Assembly (NCBI RefSeq): GCF_001427105.1
Contig: NZ_LMGI01000001.1
Location: forward strand, 744,001 to 808,000
Source: Sphingopyxis sp. Root154
Lineage (GTDB): Bacteria > Pseudomonadota > Alphaproteobacteria > Sphingomonadales > Sphingomonadaceae
Direction: 5' to 3'
Length of the DNA: 64,000 nt
Below the pieces are notes generated by a model. That model was not told the origin of the DNA and did not search any database. It was given only the letters and a program-made list of their open reading frames with translations. This document shows, piece by piece, positions 36,736 to 45,301 of this stretch; positions within the stretch are counted from its first letter, which is position 1, and each line of letters opens with the position of its first letter. The translations under genes and the position numbers were made by a program.

Positions 36736-37914
36736 ATGTTTTTCGGCTTTCTCGACGAGCTTCGCGCCGCGGGCATCCCCGCCAGCCTGAAAGAGCATCT
36801 GATGCTGCTGGAGGCGCTCGACCGCGAGGTGATCGATCGCAGCCCCGAGCAATTCTATTACCTGTCCCGCGCGATTTACGTGAAGGACGAGGGCCTGCTC
36901 GACCGTTTCGACCAGGTGTTCAACAAGGTCTTCAAGGGCATCATTTCGGACTATGGCCAAAACCCGGTCGACGTCCCCGCCGACTGGCTGAAGGCGGTCG
37001 CCGAGAAATTCCTGACACCCGAAGAAATGGCGGCGATCGAGTCGCTCGGCGACTGGGACAAGATCATGGAGACGCTGAAGGAGCGGCTCGAGGAACAGCA
37101 GAAGCGCCATGAGGGCGGCAGCAAGTGGATCGGCACCGGCGGCACCTCGCCCTTCGGCAATTCGGGCTATAATCCCGAGGGGGTGCGGATCGGCGGCGAG
37201 AGCAAGCACAAGCGCGCGCTGAAGGTCTGGGAAAAGCGCGAGTTCCAGAATCTGGACAACACCAAGGAACTCGGCACCCGCAACATCAAGATCGCGCTCC
37301 GCCGCCTGCGCAAGTTCGCGCGCGAGGGTGCGGCCGACGAACTCGACATTCCGGGCACGATTGATGGGACGGCTCGACAAGGCTGGCTCGACATCAAGAT
37401 GCGCCCCGAACGGCGCAACGCGGTCAAGCTGCTGCTGTTCCTCGACGTCGGCGGATCGATGGACCCGTTCATCAAGCTCTGCGAGGAATTGTTCAGCGCG
37501 GCGACGACCGAGTTCAAGAATCTCGAATTCTTCTATTTCCACAACTGCCCCTATGAGGGCGTGTGGAAAGACAACAAGCGCCGCTGGTCCGAACGCCACC
37601 AGATGTGGGACATCCTCCATAAATATGGCCATGATTATAAGGTCATCTTCGTCGGCGATGCATCGATGAGCGCCTATGAAATCACCCATCCGGGCGGCAG
37701 CGTCGAACATTTCAACGAGGAATCGGGCGCGGTTTGGCTCGGGCGCATCACCCACGTCTATCCCGCCGCAGTGTGGCTCAATCCCGTGCCCGAGGCTCAT
37801 TGGGGCTACACCCAGTCGGTGAAACTGATCAAACAGTTGATGAACGACCGCATGTACCCGCTCAGCCTCGCCGGGCTGGACGACGCGATGCGCGAGCTGA
37901 CGCGAAAGCATTGA
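36736..37914 (+). CDS. VWA-domain protein, CoxE-like
   Basis: A 392-residue cytoplasmic protein with a C-terminal von Willebrand A domain of the CoxE type. A MIDAS-like DVGGSMD is in LLLFLDVGGSMDPF, and the domain continues with FYFHNCPYEGVW and VIFVGDASMSAYEI. The N-terminal half is helical (FLDELRAAGIPASLKEHLMLLEAL). Such proteins pair with MoxR ATPases to mature metal centres or remodel complexes. The ATG at 36736 has no strong RBS; the open frame extends upstream through the palindrome but without family similarity. It is probably the partner of the ATPase at 33146. Confidence 0.92.
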   Translation: MFFGFLDELRAAGIPASLKEHLMLLEALDREVIDRSPEQFYYLSRAIYVKDEGLLDRFDQVFNKVFKGIISDYGQNPVDVPADWLKAVAEKFLTPEEMAAIESLGDWDKIMETLKERLEEQQKRHEGGSKWIGTGGTSPFGNSGYNPEGVRIGGESKHKRALKVWEKREFQNLDNTKELGTRNIKIALRRLRKFAREGAADELDIPGTIDGTARQGWLDIKMRPERRNAVKLLLFLDVGGSMDPFIKLCEELFSAATTEFKNLEFFYFHNCPYEGVWKDNKRRWSERHQMWDILHKYGHDYKVIFVGDASMSAYEITHPGGSVEHFNEESGAVWLGRITHVYPAAVWLNPVPEAHWGYTQSVKLIKQLMNDRMYPLSLAGLDDAMRELTRKH

Positions 37915-37945
37915 CGCGGCGTGGGCGGGGTGTAGGGGCGCGAAG

Positions 37946-38752
37946 ATGATCGATCTCCCCCTCGTCACCATCCTGCTCCTCACCGGCTTCATCAACCTGA
38001 TCGGCGCGCTTGCCTATGCCGCGCGCATTGCCGGGGTGCGGACGCGGCGCATCGCGATGTCGTTCGCGCTGTTCAACATCCTCGTGCTCTTCTCGCGCAC
38101 GTCGAACAGCTTTTTGGGCCCCTTCCTCGCCAAGCGGATCGAGACGCGAATCCACGACGGCAGCGGCGCTCAGCTCTTCATCGACATGCAGTTCGTGCTC
38201 GCCGCGGCGAGCGTTGCAACGCTTGTCGGCATCCTGCTGGTGCCCACAGGGCAGCGCATGTTCGCCGCCGCGATCGGCTGGTATCAGGACAATCGTTCGA
38301 CGACCAAACTCGCCCTGAAGGCCGCGAGCCCGAGCGGCCTGCGCACATTGGGCCGCTCGCTTACCCTCCCCAGCCTGTCGCACCTCAAAAGCTGGCGCAT
38401 GCCCAAGGGGATTGGCTGGGGCGTCCTTATCGCGAACTGCCTCGCGCAGTCGCTGCTCGCGGTCGGCGTCGTCGCGTCGCTCTACGCCGGCTATCTCGCT
38501 CCCGAATTTCGCGTCACCGCGTCGCAGCTCTCGGCGCTGATCAACGGCTTTGCGACGATCCTCCTGTTTGCCTTCATCGACCCGCAATTGTCGGTAATGA
38601 CCGACGATGCGGTCGAGGGCAAAGTCGACGAGGCCGATTTCCGCCGCGCGATCACGCTGATCTCGCTGAGCCGCCTTGCGGGCACGGTCCTGGCGCAGGC
38701 GCTGCTGCTGCCAGCCGCGCTGCTGATCGCATACGTTGCCGTGCATGTCTGA
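37946..38752 (+). CDS. amj: Amj-family lipid II flippase
   Basis: Inner-membrane protein of 268 residues with about six hydrophobic segments. The N-terminal block (TGFINLIGALAYAARIAGVRTRRIAMSFALFNILVLFSRTSN) is close to what I recall of Bacillus Amj (YdaH), the alternate MurJ that flips lipid II for peptidoglycan synthesis. Whether a separate murJ exists is not visible. The gene overlaps the next (DUF817) by 8 bp, and GGGG lies upstream of the ATG. Confidence 0.85.
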   Translation: MIDLPLVTILLLTGFINLIGALAYAARIAGVRTRRIAMSFALFNILVLFSRTSNSFLGPFLAKRIETRIHDGSGAQLFIDMQFVLAAASVATLVGILLVPTGQRMFAAAIGWYQDNRSTTKLALKAASPSGLRTLGRSLTLPSLSHLKSWRMPKGIGWGVLIANCLAQSLLAVGVVASLYAGYLAPEFRVTASQLSALINGFATILLFAFIDPQLSVMTDDAVEGKVDEADFRRAITLISLSRLAGTVLAQALLLPAALLIAYVAVHV

Positions 38753-39593
38753 CACGCAGCGCGGCCACAGCCGCTTCCATGCCGTCCGAGCGCGGCTGGA
38801 GGCGATGGCGGTAACACCCGGGCCGCGCGGCTGGTTTCTCGAATTTCTCGTCTTCGGCTTCAAGCAGGGTTGGGCGTGCCTGTTCGGCGCGCTGATGCTT
38901 GCGCTGCTGCTCGGCACGCATCTCTTCTGGCCCGACGATGCGCCGCTCCATCGCTATGACGCAATCACGATCGGCGCGGTGCTGATCCAGCTCGGCATGC
39001 TCGCCTTCCGGCTCGAAACGCCGAAGGAGGCGCTCGTCATCCTCATCTTCCACATCGTCGGCACGGTGATGGAATTGTTCAAGACCGCCGCGGGATCGTG
39101 GCAATATCCCGAGGCGAGCCTGCTCCACATCGGCGCGGTCCCGCTCTTTTCGGGCTTCATGTATGCCGCGGTCGGCAGCTATATCGCGCGCGTCTGGCGC
39201 ATCTTCGATTTCCGCTATTCAGGCTACCCGCCCGCGTGGGCCAGCTATGCGCTGGCGGCGGCGATCTACGTCAATTTCTTCGCGCACCATTGGGTATACG
39301 ACATCCGCTGGTTTCTGTTCGCCGCGACCGCGCTGCTCTTCTGGCGCTGTCAGGTGTGGTTCCGCCCGCTCCACATCCACCGCCACATGCCGCTGCTCGT
39401 CGGCTGGGGGCTCGTCGCTTTGTTCATCTGGTTCGCCGAAAATATCGGCACCTTCGCGCGCGCCTGGACCTATCCGAGCCAGAACGACGGCTGGCACATG
39501 GTCGGCGTCGAAAAGCTCGGCAGCTGGTATCTGCTGATGATCATTTCGTTCGTGCTCGTCAGCCTTGTCCAGCGGCCCAAGACGCCCGATTAG
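38745..39593 (+). CDS. DUF817-family integral membrane protein
   Basis: A 282-residue membrane protein of the DUF817 family with about seven hydrophobic helices. Histidine and tryptophan clusters stand out (FAHHWVYDIRWFLF, RPLHIHRHMPLLVGW, FIWFAENIGTFARAWTYPSQNDGWHMVGVEKLGSWYLL) and could bind metal or heme. Translation starts at 38745 inside the end of amj. Its stop overlaps the end of the convergent M24 peptidase gene by 4 bp. Function is unknown for the whole family. Confidence 0.88.
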   Translation: MSDTQRGHSRFHAVRARLEAMAVTPGPRGWFLEFLVFGFKQGWACLFGALMLALLLGTHLFWPDDAPLHRYDAITIGAVLIQLGMLAFRLETPKEALVILIFHIVGTVMELFKTAAGSWQYPEASLLHIGAVPLFSGFMYAAVGSYIARVWRIFDFRYSGYPPAWASYALAAAIYVNFFAHHWVYDIRWFLFAATALLFWRCQVWFRPLHIHRHMPLLVGWGLVALFIWFAENIGTFARAWTYPSQNDGWHMVGVEKLGSWYLLMIISFVLVSLVQRPKTPD

Positions 39594-40837
39594 CCGAACG
39601 GCTTGTCGATCGACGGCGGCGGCTCGCTGAACCATTTCGGCCCGCCGTCGGTCATGTAGAAACAGTCTTCCAGCCTTATGCCGAACTCGCCCGGGATATA
39701 GATGCCGGGCTCGTTCGAGAAACACATGCCGGGCGCGAGCTTTGTCGTCTCGCCGCGCACCAGATTGACCGGCTCGTGCCCGTCGAGCCCGATGCCATGG
39801 CCGGTGCGGTGCGAGGTGCCGGGCAGCTTGTAGCCGGGGCCCCAGCCGAGGCTCTCGTAATAGGCGCGCACCGCGTCATCGACCTGACCCGCGGGCGTGC
39901 CGAGCTTGGCCGCGGCGAAAGCGACATCCTGTCCCTTGCGCATCTGGTCCCATACCTGCCGCTGGCGCGCGCTCGCCTTGCCGTAAACGAAGCTGCGCGA
40001 GATGTCGGACTGATAGCCATGGACGGTGGCGCCGCAGTCCATCAGCACGACCTCGCCGTTCTTCACCGCCTGCGGCTTGCCCGACCCGTGCGGATAGGCG
40101 CTCGCCTCGCCGAGCAGGATCAGCTCGAACTCGCTCTTGCCGCCAAGCGCGATGGTCGCGGCCTTCATGATCGCCCCGATGTCGGACGGCGTCATCCCCG
40201 CCTCGACCCGCGGCGCGGTGTGGCGATAGGCGGCGAGCGTGATGTCGGCGGCGATCTGCATCAGCGCGATTTCGGCGGGCGACTTGTGCATCCGGCATCC
40301 GCGCACGACGGGCGCGCCGTTGACGACGGTCGCCTGCGGCATCGCTTTCTCGAGGCCATCGACGGCGAAATAGCGCACCGTTTCCTCGACGCCGATCTTT
40401 CCTTTGGCCAGCCCGCGCTTGCCGAGCCAGGCGGCGACCGCGGCGAGCGGATTCTCGTCCTCGTTCCACGTCAGCACCTCGGCCTCAACGCCCAGGCTCT
40501 CACGCACCGACGGTTCTTCGAAAAAGGGCGTGACGATCGCGACCTCGCCCTCGCGCGTCAGCACCGCGGCGGTCAGCCGCTCGCTGCGCCACCATTCGAC
40601 CCCGGTGAAATAGATGAGGCTCGACCCCGGCTCGATCAACAGCGCGCCGATGTCGTTCGCGCGCATCAACTCCTTCGCCTTGGCGATCCGCGCCACACGC
40701 TCGGCCTTGCCGATCGGCACTGCCTTGGCGGCGAGATTGGGAAGGCCGGCCGTATCGGCGGCGAACGCCGGCGCGGGCAAAGTCGCCGCCAGTCCGCCGA
40801 TCGCCGCGGTGCCCAGAAATTGCCGTCGCTGCATCAT
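39590..40837 (-). CDS. Exported M24 metallopeptidase (Xaa-Pro aminopeptidase-like)
   Basis: A 415-residue peptidase with a twin-arginine signal (RRQFLGTAAIGGLAATLPAPAFA), so probably folded and loaded with metal before export. The creatinase/prolidase N-domain is followed by the pita-bread catalytic domain with the five ligands in VLMDCGATVHGYQSDISR (Asp, Asp), HRTGHGIG (His), SNEPGIY (Glu) and RLEDCFY (Glu). It should remove residues before proline from peptides. GGAGAGA precedes the double ATG. It is 13 bp after nothing else on the strand except the upstream lipoprotein gene, with which it may be co-transcribed. Confidence 0.9.
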   Translation of the reverse strand: MMQRRQFLGTAAIGGLAATLPAPAFAADTAGLPNLAAKAVPIGKAERVARIAKAKELMRANDIGALLIEPGSSLIYFTGVEWWRSERLTAAVLTREGEVAIVTPFFEEPSVRESLGVEAEVLTWNEDENPLAAVAAWLGKRGLAKGKIGVEETVRYFAVDGLEKAMPQATVVNGAPVVRGCRMHKSPAEIALMQIAADITLAAYRHTAPRVEAGMTPSDIGAIMKAATIALGGKSEFELILLGEASAYPHGSGKPQAVKNGEVVLMDCGATVHGYQSDISRSFVYGKASARQRQVWDQMRKGQDVAFAAAKLGTPAGQVDDAVRAYYESLGWGPGYKLPGTSHRTGHGIGLDGHEPVNLVRGETTKLAPGMCFSNEPGIYIPGEFGIRLEDCFYMTDGGPKWFSEPPPSIDKPFG

Positions 40838-40850
40838 TGCTTTCTCTCCG

Positions 40851-41855
40851 TCAGTTTCGGGGCGTCATGGGTATACTTAAGGGCGGCGGCAATTTTTCAT
40901 TGATGCGCTGCATCTCTTCGCTGCGGCGATCACTATATTGCCTCATCAGGTCTTGGCAGAACCGCCGGGCGGTCTCCGTCCCGAGCAGGCCCGGCTCTGC
41001 CACGATATCGGCCCATGACAGTCCATCGGCAACGCACATCAGGTCCTGGAAGTCCCGCGCGTAAATTCCGTCGGAAAAATAGGCAAACAATCGTCCGCGC
41101 CGCGTCGCAACGACCGATGCGGTCTCGTTATCCTCGATCAACGGTATCGCCCACATCACAACATCCCCGGCTTTCATCATCTTCGCCGACGCCGCAACGG
41201 CATCGTAGGGCCGATATGCCGAGCCTTTCGGCCGAACTTCCCGGATCAGCGTAACGCTGACATCGCCTGCCGAAACCTTGTCTTCGACGATATAGTCCGG
41301 CCCTGCCTTGCGGTTTTTCCACTCATCCAGCAGGGCCAACTGGTCGGCCGGCGGCAACTTGCAATCGAGGTCCGGCATATACATGCGCGCCCAGACGAAC
41401 CCCGGCGCGATCGGCCCGCCCGGAAGCCGGTCCCATCGCATTTCCATTCGGCACACATCGATCTTGTCCTTCGGCTCGATCCGGCCATTATTGTAATCGT
41501 CCAGCGATACATAATGGCCATAAGGCACGGCGTAGAACACACCCTTTCGGGGTGTCACCGCGCCAATGATGGTCCGCGGGCGCGCAGGGTTGGCAGGAAA
41601 AACGGTATAAACGCCGACATGAGGCTGATATTTTGAGTCGCGCGCTTCTTCTGCTGCCCGTTTCCGCAGCAGGCCGACGACATCACGATGGGATTGCTTC
41701 AGACGCTCGATATCGGTCCCGCCGGGGAACGGCAGCGTAATGATCTCACGCTCGACGAAGGATGCGGCTGACGGCTCGGCCGCGCAGCTTGCGATCGGGA
41801 ATGCAAGGGCAATGCTGATCGCAGCCGCCAAGCTTCGCCGCCAGATCGTCAGCAT
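40851..41855 (-). CDS. Hypothetical lipoprotein
   Basis: A 334-residue protein, not recognised. The ATG at 41855 starts a lipoprotein signal with lipobox IASC, so an acylated Cys and membrane anchoring are likely. No catalytic motif is apparent. Hydrophilic segments alternate with beta-like stretches (GVFYAVPYGHYVSLDDYNNG, VCRMEMRWDRLPGGPIAPGFVW, RGRLFAYFSDGIYARDFQDLM). GC content is a little lower than in its neighbours. It sits 13 bp from the M24 peptidase gene and 11 bp from the namZ-like gene on the same strand, which suggests one transcript. Confidence 0.78.
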   Translation of the reverse strand: MLTIWRRSLAAAISIALAFPIASCAAEPSAASFVEREIITLPFPGGTDIERLKQSHRDVVGLLRKRAAEEARDSKYQPHVGVYTVFPANPARPRTIIGAVTPRKGVFYAVPYGHYVSLDDYNNGRIEPKDKIDVCRMEMRWDRLPGGPIAPGFVWARMYMPDLDCKLPPADQLALLDEWKNRKAGPDYIVEDKVSAGDVSVTLIREVRPKGSAYRPYDAVAASAKMMKAGDVVMWAIPLIEDNETASVVATRRGRLFAYFSDGIYARDFQDLMCVADGLSWADIVAEPGLLGTETARRFCQDLMRQYSDRRSEEMQRINEKLPPPLSIPMTPRN

Positions 41856-41866
41856 TTGTTCGCCCC

Positions 41867-43072
41867 TCAATAAATCAGCAAATCCGCGATCTCTTCGCGC
41901 CACGCCGCCTCGTCGGGCAGCGCCAGCGCGTCGAGATCGCCCGCATCTGCACCCGCATCGTCGACCCACTCGCGCAGGCCCGGTCCGCCGTTGATCACGT
42001 CGATCGCGAGCACATCGTCGGTATATTCATATTTGAAATCCTTGCCACGCCAGATCGGATAGTCCGGATAGAGGCTGCGGATCGCCTTGAATCCCAGCGC
42101 CTGCACGCGCCACGGCTGGAACGCATCGTCATCGTACCACGGCCCGTCGGCATGGATATGCACGCCGCTATTGAGCTGGCCGACATGCTTGTGAAAGGTT
42201 GGCTGGAACCAGATGTCGCGCAGCTTGCATCCGCCGAGCCATTGCGGCGCGAGGCGCTGCATTTCGGCAATCACCGCCTTGGCGTCGATATCGGGCGCGC
42301 CGAACAGCTCGAGCGGACGGGTCGTGCCCCTGCCCTCGCTCAAGGTCGCGCCCTCGACCATCACCGTGCCGGCATAGGCGCGCGCCATGTTGACGTTCGC
42401 GGCGTTCGGGCTGGGGTTGACCCACACCCGGCCCTCCGGCCAGCCGAAGCCGGGGCCTTTGGGGTCCCAGCCCTCCATTTCGATCACGCGATAATCGACG
42501 TCGAGGCCGAAGTGGCGGATGAACCAGTGTCCGATCTCGCCCATCGTGAGGCCATGACGCATCACCATCGGTCCCGCGCCGACGAAGCTTTCCCAGCCGG
42601 GCAGAAGCCGCGTCCCCTCGACGGGGCGCCCCGCGGGATTCGGCCGGTCGAGCACCCATACCGCCTTGCCATGCTGCGCCGCGGCTTCGAGAATATAAAG
42701 GAGCGTCGTCACATAGGTATAGATGCGGCAACCCAGATCCTGCAGGTCGACGAGCATCACGTCGAAGGTATGCATCGACTGGCCGCTCGGCCGCCGCACC
42801 TCGCCATAGAGGCTGAACACCGGCATGCCATAGGTCGGATCGGTGAAGTCGGGCGACTCCATCATATTGTCCTGAAGGTCACCGCGAACGCCATGCTGCG
42901 GCCCGAACACCGCGGTGATGTCGAGCCCCGACGCGACGAGCGCATCGACGCTGTGCGTCAGGTCGGCGGTGACCGAAGCGGGGTGCGCGAGCAGCGCGAC
43001 GCGCTTGCCTTCGAGCGGTTTGCGAAGCGCCGGATCGGCGAGCAGGCGGTCGATGCCGAAGTTCACTGTCAT
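41867..43072 (-). CDS. DUF1343 / NamZ-like exo-beta-N-acetylmuramidase
   Basis: A 401-residue protein of the DUF1343 family, whose Bacillus member NamZ removes MurNAc from peptidoglycan fragments. Family blocks are visible: KRVALLAHPASVTADLTHSVD, VFGPQHGVRGDLQDNM, VMLVDLQDLGCRIYTYVTTLLY, WVLDRPNPAGRPVEG and ANVNMARAYAGTVMVEGATLSEGRGTTRPLE. The ATG at 43072 gives no signal peptide, so a cytoplasmic role in muropeptide recycling is likely. It overlaps the DOMON-like gene upstream (ATGA). Confidence 0.88.
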   Translation of the reverse strand: MTVNFGIDRLLADPALRKPLEGKRVALLAHPASVTADLTHSVDALVASGLDITAVFGPQHGVRGDLQDNMMESPDFTDPTYGMPVFSLYGEVRRPSGQSMHTFDVMLVDLQDLGCRIYTYVTTLLYILEAAAQHGKAVWVLDRPNPAGRPVEGTRLLPGWESFVGAGPMVMRHGLTMGEIGHWFIRHFGLDVDYRVIEMEGWDPKGPGFGWPEGRVWVNPSPNAANVNMARAYAGTVMVEGATLSEGRGTTRPLELFGAPDIDAKAVIAEMQRLAPQWLGGCKLRDIWFQPTFHKHVGQLNSGVHIHADGPWYDDDAFQPWRVQALGFKAIRSLYPDYPIWRGKDFKYEYTDDVLAIDVINGGPGLREWVDDAGADAGDLDALALPDEAAWREEIADLLIY

Positions 43073-43617
43073 GCCGCGTCGGGTGCCCCAAGCGTGAGCG
43101 CAAAGCAATCGGGATGATGGAAGTCGGGCTTGCCCGGCGGATGCGCAAGCGCCCAATAGCTTTTGGTGCCGTCGAGTTCCTCGATCACCGCTGACAGCGC
43201 GAGCTTCGCGCCATTGTCGGGAAAAATCCCGGGCTCGACGCGCAGCGCATAGCTTTGGTCGCCCTTCTCCGCCGCCATTTCCCAGGGCGCGAGGTCGTCG
43301 GTGCGCAGCAGCGAGCGATAATCGTCGAACTGGTAACAGGCCCAGCGGCCGTCGGGCGAATAGTTGAATTCGGTATAGTCGGGCTCGCCTTCCTCGGTCA
43401 GGAACGCCTCGAAGCAGGTGCTTTCCCAGAGGCCATCGGTGGCGCTGTCGGCGATCACGAGTTCGCCCTGCCCGTCGGGCAGCACCAGCGCGGCGATCGC
43501 GCCATCGACGATGAAGCGCAGCGCAAAACCGTCCTCGAACGACAGGCTGACCTCGACCGCCACCGCGCGCACGGCCTTGCCCGGCGTCGCCGGGTGACAG
43601 ATCAGCTCTTTGCGCAT
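43069..43617 (-). CDS. DOMON-like domain protein
   Basis: A 182-residue protein resembling DOMON-like carbohydrate- or heme-binding beta-sandwich domains seen in sphingomonads. Typical stretches are [41 protein letters not shown] and [24 protein letters not shown]. No signal peptide. The ATG at 43617 is preferred to a TTG three codons upstream. It is translationally coupled to the NamZ-like gene, which hints at a shared role in muropeptide or sugar handling (inference). Confidence 0.78.
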   Translation of the reverse strand: MRKELICHPATPGKAVRAVAVEVSLSFEDGFALRFIVDGAIAALVLPDGQGELVIADSATDGLWESTCFEAFLTEEGEPDYTEFNYSPDGRWACYQFDDYRSLLRTDDLAPWEMAAEKGDQSYALRVEPGIFPDNGAKLALSAVIEELDGTKSYWALAHPPGKPDFHHPDCFALTLGAPDAA

Positions 43618-43658
43618 GCTATCCAAATATCAAACCCCATGCTAAGCGCCCGCCCGCT

Positions 43659-44885
43659 ATGACCAGTTACAAATCCGACCTGCTGCGCCTGCTCGACGAG
43701 CGAGGCTATATCCATCAGACGACCGACGCGGAAGGGCTCGATGCGCTCGCCGCGAAACAGGTCATCCCGGGATATATCGGCTTCGACGCGACCGCGCCGT
43801 CGCTGCACGTCGGCAGCCTCGTCCAGATCATGATGCTGCGCCGCCTGCAACAGACGGGACACAAGCCCGTCGTGCTGATGGGCGGCGGGACGACGCGGAT
43901 CGGCGACCCGACCGGGCGCGACGAAAGCCGCAAGATGTTGTCGGACGACACGATCGCCGCGAACATCGCGTCGATCTTCAGCATCTTCCAGCAATATCTG
44001 GCCTTCGGCGACGGCCCGACCGACGCCGTGATGGTCGACAATCAGGACTGGCTCGGCCAACTCGGCTATATCCAGTTGCTGCAGGAAGTCGGCACGCACT
44101 TCACGATCAACCGCATGATGACCTTCGATTCGGTCAAGCTGCGGCTCGAGCGCGAGCAGCCGATGACCTTCCTCGAATTCAACTATATGATCCTCCAGGG
44201 CTATGATTTCCGCCACCTGTCGAAGGACATGAATGTCCGTCTGCAAATGGGCGGATCGGATCAGTGGGGCAATATCGTCAACGGCATGGAGCTGGGCCGC
44301 CGCATGGACGGCGCCGATCTCTATGGACTCACGACTCCGCTGCTGACGACCGCCGCGGGGGCCAAAATGGGCAAAACTGCCGCCGGCGCGGTGTGGCTCA
44401 ATCCCGAACAACTGTCCCATTTTGACTATTGGCAATATTGGCGCAACTGCGACGACCGCGACGTCGGCAAGTTCCTGAAGCTGTTCACCGACCTGCCGCT
44501 CGAAGAGATCGCGCGGCTCGAAGCGCTCGAAGGCGCGGAGATCAATGAGGCGAAGAAAATCCTCGCGAACGAGGCGACCGCGATGTGCCGCGGCGCGGAC
44601 GCCGCGAAAGCCGCCGCCGAGACCGCTACGCAAACCTTTGAAAAGGGGCAGATCGGTGGCGACCTTCCGCAGGCCGTCGCACCCGCCGAGGGGATCAGCG
44701 TCGTCGATGCGCTGCGCGAACTCGGCTTCGCAGGCTCGAACAAAGAGGCACGCCGCAAGCTCGACGAGGGCGCGGTGAAGGTTGACGGCGCGGTCGTTCG
44801 CGACCCGCAGCACCTGATCCAGCCCGGTGCGGATCCCGTTCCGCTCAGCCTCGGGTCAAAAAAACATGGCCTTGTGACCCGGTAA
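43659..44885 (+). CDS. tyrS: Tyrosyl-tRNA synthetase
   Basis: Charges tRNA-Tyr. It has 408 residues. The class I HIGH-equivalent is HVGS in [13 protein letters not shown], the KMSKS-equivalent is KMGKT, and the tyrosine pocket includes GGSDQWGN. The C-terminal S4 RNA-binding domain is clear ([27 protein letters not shown]). There is no strong RBS. It is divergent from the DOMON-like gene. Confidence 0.97.
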   Translation: MTSYKSDLLRLLDERGYIHQTTDAEGLDALAAKQVIPGYIGFDATAPSLHVGSLVQIMMLRRLQQTGHKPVVLMGGGTTRIGDPTGRDESRKMLSDDTIAANIASIFSIFQQYLAFGDGPTDAVMVDNQDWLGQLGYIQLLQEVGTHFTINRMMTFDSVKLRLEREQPMTFLEFNYMILQGYDFRHLSKDMNVRLQMGGSDQWGNIVNGMELGRRMDGADLYGLTTPLLTTAAGAKMGKTAAGAVWLNPEQLSHFDYWQYWRNCDDRDVGKFLKLFTDLPLEEIARLEALEGAEINEAKKILANEATAMCRGADAAKAAAETATQTFEKGQIGGDLPQAVAPAEGISVVDALRELGFAGSNKEARRKLDEGAVKVDGAVVRDPQHLIQPGADPVPLSLGSKKHGLVTR

Positions 44886-44932
44886 CGCGCACAGACGCAT
44901 TTACGACTTCTTCAGCAATCGGATGGATCGTC

Positions 44933-45301
44933 ATGGCCAAATCAACAAGGTCCACGAATATGCGCAAGATTGACACGAGCAAGGCCCATTATGTCGGCCT
45001 CGACCAGCGGATCGCTCCGCGTAGCGACGTCTATTGCCGCCTGCCCTTTGTCATGCCCGACGGACGGCAGGAAATGTGCACCTGCGTCAACATCAGCGCC
45101 GACGGTATGCTGATGCGCTTCGAACGCGGACTGGAGATCGGCGACCTCGTCGTGCTCCGCATGCCGATCATCGGCCGCACCTCGGCGAAAGTCGTCTGGT
45201 CGCTCGCCGGCAAGACCGGTTTGCAGTTCGACAAATCGATCTCGGTCGAAGATTATCTGCCGATGATCCGCGCCATGGGCGCGCGGGGCGACGTCAACTA
45301 A
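44933..45301 (+). CDS. PilZ-domain protein
   Basis: A 122-residue single-domain PilZ protein, probably a c-di-GMP receptor. The first binding motif RxxxR is Arg26-Arg30 (RIAPR) and the second NxSxxG is Asn53-Gly58 (NISADG). It resembles stand-alone PilZ proteins of sphingomonads that affect motility or envelope functions. A second ATG at codon 10 is possible. It is convergent with recG, overlapping by 4 bp. An EAL phosphodiesterase gene lies about 6 kb downstream, but no physical link is implied. Confidence 0.9.
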   Translation: MAKSTRSTNMRKIDTSKAHYVGLDQRIAPRSDVYCRLPFVMPDGRQEMCTCVNISADGMLMRFERGLEIGDLVVLRMPIIGRTSAKVVWSLAGKTGLQFDKSISVEDYLPMIRAMGARGDVN

